Positions 22,911 through 25,512 of a stretch of DNA of 25,512 bases are shown one piece after another (the stretch's first letter is position 1; each line of letters opens with the position of its first letter). The translations under genes and the position numbers were made by a program. The stretch is from a virus. Where the stretch lies: positions 1 through 25,512 of the IMG/VR virus record IMGVR_UViG_3300020439_000073; one strand, given 5' to 3'. The notes under the pieces are model-generated. The model ran no database searches, was not told the origin of the DNA, and was given only the letters and a program-made list of their open reading frames with translations.

Positions 22911-25277
22911 ATGTCAGATCAAGATTTTTCTAGTTTTGAAGAGTATAAAGAAACTCTTCCTAAAGAACCGACGGATTCAAATGCTGAGAAAGAATATATT
23001 GTTGGATGTGCAAATCCTTCAGATTGGCAGCATATTCATGAAGTATTAATTCAAGATGGGTCGTCAGAAAATAATATTCCAGATCACTGTTGTGAATGTG
23101 TGGATAATTGTCCACATAGTGCCGTTAGGGGTACATATATATTAACTTCTTCTGAAGCGCAACAATTGATGCAGCATAATAAAGTTCTTTATGTTCATAT
23201 TAATTATAAAAAGTATTCAGGAACATATGCATCTTCTGGTATTGAGGATATTTGTTCATCACCAACAGAACCAACAACTAGATCTCAAAGATATTCTTCT
23301 ACCATTGAAAGTCAAAGGCATCTTTTTGGGCATGGATCAAGTATTTTGGATGATCCTCCAACATCTTCAAATCTTTATAGAGATGGATTTCATCTAACTA
23401 GACATATGCAAAAAGATGATCCTTGGTTTGGATCTTCAAATACTACGGTTATTAATAGAACAGTTGAACAATATGGTACTGGTTCTGATGTTGATGTTAT
23501 TGTAGCTGACACGGATTCATGGTTTGGACATACAGAGTTTCAAAATAATTTGGGATTAAACCCTGCTAATTATGTTGGTGGCAATGTCCTTCCTGGAAAT
23601 GGAACTTGTGATGTTTTGGATTTAGTTCTTGATGCTCCTTATTATATTGATCCAGATTTTTTCAATGCTGATTCTGCAAACAGACTGATGACCAGATGGG
23701 ATGGTACAACTGTTCCTGTAGAATCTTGGGCTATAAGTTGGTGGAATAATAACAGTACTTCCTATAGATCATCTAAATTTGTAAGCACTTCTAATGGAGG
23801 TACTGCGACGGGAAATAATGATTTTGGTGTTCTTTCTGGTATTACTAGTAATTATACTAGAGCAAGAAATAATGGATCTTATGATGCTAGAAATACTGGT
23901 TCTGGATCTCATGGAACCCCGTGTATGTCCCAAACATATGGCAGAACTTTGGGTTGGGCATATAATGCAAATAAATGGTTTGTTGCAATAATGGGTACTT
24001 ATTCACTTGATTATGAAACTTATTTTGATTTATTGAAGATATATCACCAAATAAAACCAATCAATTCGACATATAATACACAAGATCCAACAATATCTAG
24101 TAATAGTTGGGGCAAATCACATTCTACAACTACAGCAGTAAGTGGAAGTGGATATTATTATTTCCATGCCGGAACTACGGGATCTGGATCGGTTAGTTAT
24201 TCTAGTAGTACTAAACCAGAATTTATTAAATATCAATATCTTCAACCAGAGTATCTAGAATCACATGCTACTGTTACAGCAGCAAATGAAATGGCAAACA
24301 GTGGTGTAATTTTTTGTGCATCGGCTGGAAATTCTTATATGAAGCAGGTTCAAAGTAACCATGATGATTATGATAATTATATTGATACTGGTTCAAGTTC
24401 TAGTCTTTCAAATTCTACAACAACTAATAATCAGTATAATACTGTACCTAACGCAACTTGGTATAATACTACAAATAGGAGAGGATTTCCTCAACAATCA
24501 GGTGTAGATAGGACTACAACTCCATATACATATCCCGTAATTAGTGTTGGATGTTTAGATCATGAGTATGATAGTAGTGGAAAAGAAAGAAAAGTTAATT
24601 ATAGTAACATGGGCAATGCTGTCGATGTTTTTACTGCAGGTGATGACAGTTTGGGAGCTGCTTACAACTCTTCATCTTCTAATACTAAAAGATATGATGC
24701 TTTTTATGATCTTTCAGGAAATACTAGTAATAGTAGTATTACTGGTGGATCACTTGAGAGTCAAGATTTACGTTTTAATGGAACAAGTTCTGCATGTCCT
24801 ATTTTTGCCGGATTACTTGCCACAAAAGTTCAGTATAATAGGTCATGGAATTATGCTAATGCTAGAACTTGGATTCAAAGCCTAGGTCAAGTTGATTCAT
24901 CAGAATTTTATTATGGTTCTGAAGGAACTACTGCAAATGCAAGTGAATGGAGTGATACAAACAGTCTTCATGGAGCTCCTGGATATGTTGCATGGGATAA
25001 GGCATCAGTAACTGGTGGTACTCAAGGTGTTATAACTTTAAATATTTCTACAGATGCTTTAACCGAGGGTAATGAAACATTTAGGGTTAGGATTAGGGAA
25101 GGAAGCATTACTGGTCCTATAGTTGGAACTTCTGAAGATATAACTATCTCCGATTCTACATCTGGTGGTGGAGGAGGTAGTGGTGGTAACAATTTTGCCG
25201 ATTCTATTAAGTTTGCAAGTGGTGATGGTCTTATATTTAATGGTGCAGGCATGAAAATATACCTTTCGCCTTCCTAA
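22911..25277 (+). CDS. Subtilisin-like (S8) serine protease, second of a tandem pair
   Basis: This 788-residue paralogue follows the first protease by 13 bases. Its triad is Asp200 (VDVIVADTDSWFGH), His334 in canonical SHGTPCMS, and Ser626 (NGTSSACP), with oxyanion Asn474 (ASAGNS). The GTSSACP-x-x-AG segment and the HGTxC form recall kexin/furin-type subtilases, though that subfamily is not assured. The N-terminus (about 28-105) is an I9-like pro-domain with Cys33, Cys61, Cys63, Cys67 and His69 conserved from the first protease. The insertion between Asp and His is strongly conserved. After the protease core, residues about 704-750 (ITLNISTDALTEGNETFRVR, ending EDITISD) look like the second half of a Calx-beta domain. 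A Gly-rich linker and a terminal segment (FADSIKFASGDGLIFNGAGM) follow. No signal peptide is seen. All catalytic residues are present, so an active enzyme is expected. Confidence 0.87.
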   Translation: MSDQDFSSFEEYKETLPKEPTDSNAEKEYIVGCANPSDWQHIHEVLIQDGSSENNIPDHCCECVDNCPHSAVRGTYILTSSEAQQLMQHNKVLYVHINYKKYSGTYASSGIEDICSSPTEPTTRSQRYSSTIESQRHLFGHGSSILDDPPTSSNLYRDGFHLTRHMQKDDPWFGSSNTTVINRTVEQYGTGSDVDVIVADTDSWFGHTEFQNNLGLNPANYVGGNVLPGNGTCDVLDLVLDAPYYIDPDFFNADSANRLMTRWDGTTVPVESWAISWWNNNSTSYRSSKFVSTSNGGTATGNNDFGVLSGITSNYTRARNNGSYDARNTGSGSHGTPCMSQTYGRTLGWAYNANKWFVAIMGTYSLDYETYFDLLKIYHQIKPINSTYNTQDPTISSNSWGKSHSTTTAVSGSGYYYFHAGTTGSGSVSYSSSTKPEFIKYQYLQPEYLESHATVTAANEMANSGVIFCASAGNSYMKQVQSNHDDYDNYIDTGSSSSLSNSTTTNNQYNTVPNATWYNTTNRRGFPQQSGVDRTTTPYTYPVISVGCLDHEYDSSGKERKVNYSNMGNAVDVFTAGDDSLGAAYNSSSSNTKRYDAFYDLSGNTSNSSITGGSLESQDLRFNGTSSACPIFAGLLATKVQYNRSWNYANARTWIQSLGQVDSSEFYYGSEGTTANASEWSDTNSLHGAPGYVAWDKASVTGGTQGVITLNISTDALTEGNETFRVRIREGSITGPIVGTSEDITISDSTSGGGGGSGGNNFADSIKFASGDGLIFNGAGMKIYLSPS

Positions 25278-25281
25278 GGGA

Positions 25282-25289
25282 TATAAATA
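25282..25289 (+). promoter_or_regulatory. T4-type late promoter (TATAAATA)
   Basis: This is an exact late promoter octamer, four bases after the stop codon of the second protease. It lies 16 bases before ATG 25305, giving a leader of about ten bases for the fibre-like gene that runs off the window. Confidence 0.65.
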
Positions 25290-25304
25290 AATGAAAAACC
25301 TGAA

Positions 25305-25512
25305 ATGGCAAATAAAAGATTTGGTGTAAAGGAAATAAATTTAGTTGGTGCAGCTGGCACACCAACTATTGAGAGTCCCGATAATCTTAATATCAATGCA
25401 GTTAATGTTGCCATTAGCACAAATTTGTCCGTTGGTGGAACCGTAACTGCTGCTGGATTCTCAACTACTACTGGAACTTCATCACAGTTCTTAAAAGCAG
25501 ATGGTTCCGTTG
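25305..25512 (+). CDS. Fibre-like structural protein, partial (5' end only)
   Basis: From ATG 25305 a frame stays open to the window end (69 codons plus one base). It begins MANKRFGVKEINLVGAAGTP and then reads SPDNLNINAVNVAIST. The segment FSTTTGTSSQFLKADGSV is almost the same as FSTASGTSSQFLKADGSV in the fibre gene at 17879, so this is another fibre-type protein made of the same modules. An alternative ATG at 25291 opens a frame of only 12 codons in another phase and is discarded. No clear Shine-Dalgarno is seen. The length and the rest of the protein are unknown. Confidence 0.75.
   Translation, partial: MANKRFGVKEINLVGAAGTPTIESPDNLNINAVNVAISTNLSVGGTVTAAGFSTTTGTSSQFLKADGSV

Noticed and set aside
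24562-24885. 107-codon + strand frame overlapping the second protease in another phase
   Set aside because: The frame overlaps the Ser motif region of the protease. Its translation is dominated by Met, Leu and Val, typical of a frame-shifted reading of this AT-rich gene.

Overview
The window looks like the late structural region of a T4-like marine cyanophage (a Synechococcus or Prochlorococcus myovirus of the Kyanoviridae type). The evidence is AT-rich DNA, every convincing gene on the + strand, tight gene spacing, T4-type late promoters (TATAAATA or NATAAATA) ahead of gene blocks, recognisable gp25 and gp6 baseplate-wedge genes in the usual order, and fibre proteins built from modules typical of cyanophages. 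The host is inferred from protein style, not read from a host marker.

Positions 1-3200 hold small accessory genes. A terminator (10-34) closes an upstream unit. A gene-poor stretch leads to a late promoter (315-322) and a 58-aa protein (394-570). A second gene-poor stretch carries a strong sigma70-type promoter (641-670) ahead of a 71-aa protein (855-1070). Another sigma70-type promoter (1103-1131) precedes a GT-A-type glycosyltransferase-like protein (1154-1927). Then follow a 44-aa very basic protein (1997-2131), a 237-aa unknown (2161-2874) and an 84-aa unknown (2936-3190) whose ribosome binding site lies in a hairpin.

Positions 3210-17856 are the baseplate block: gp25 (GTG start), gp6, and a giant 4050-aa protein. 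From remembered T4 gp7 sequence, I think the giant protein is the gp7 counterpart. Two segments that lie close together near the C-terminus of T4 gp7 seem to be present at residues about 199-225 and about 2345-2480. The roughly 2100 residues between them are repeated beta-rich modules and a YHYH-type domain. A further 1550 residues of similar modules follow.

Positions 17852-25512 are a fibre and protease block. An 886-aa tail-fibre-like protein carries tandem VGLATTGAL repeats and a cupredoxin-like domain with candidate His-Cys-His-Met ligands. It is followed by two tandem paralogous subtilisin-like serine proteases without signal peptides, then the start of another fibre-like gene that shares a module with the first. 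The two proteases appear to carry complementary halves of a single Calx-beta-like domain, as if the second gene had been inserted into the C-terminal domain of the first. My best reading is that the proteases are virion-associated enzymes acting on fibres or on the host surface; this is inference.
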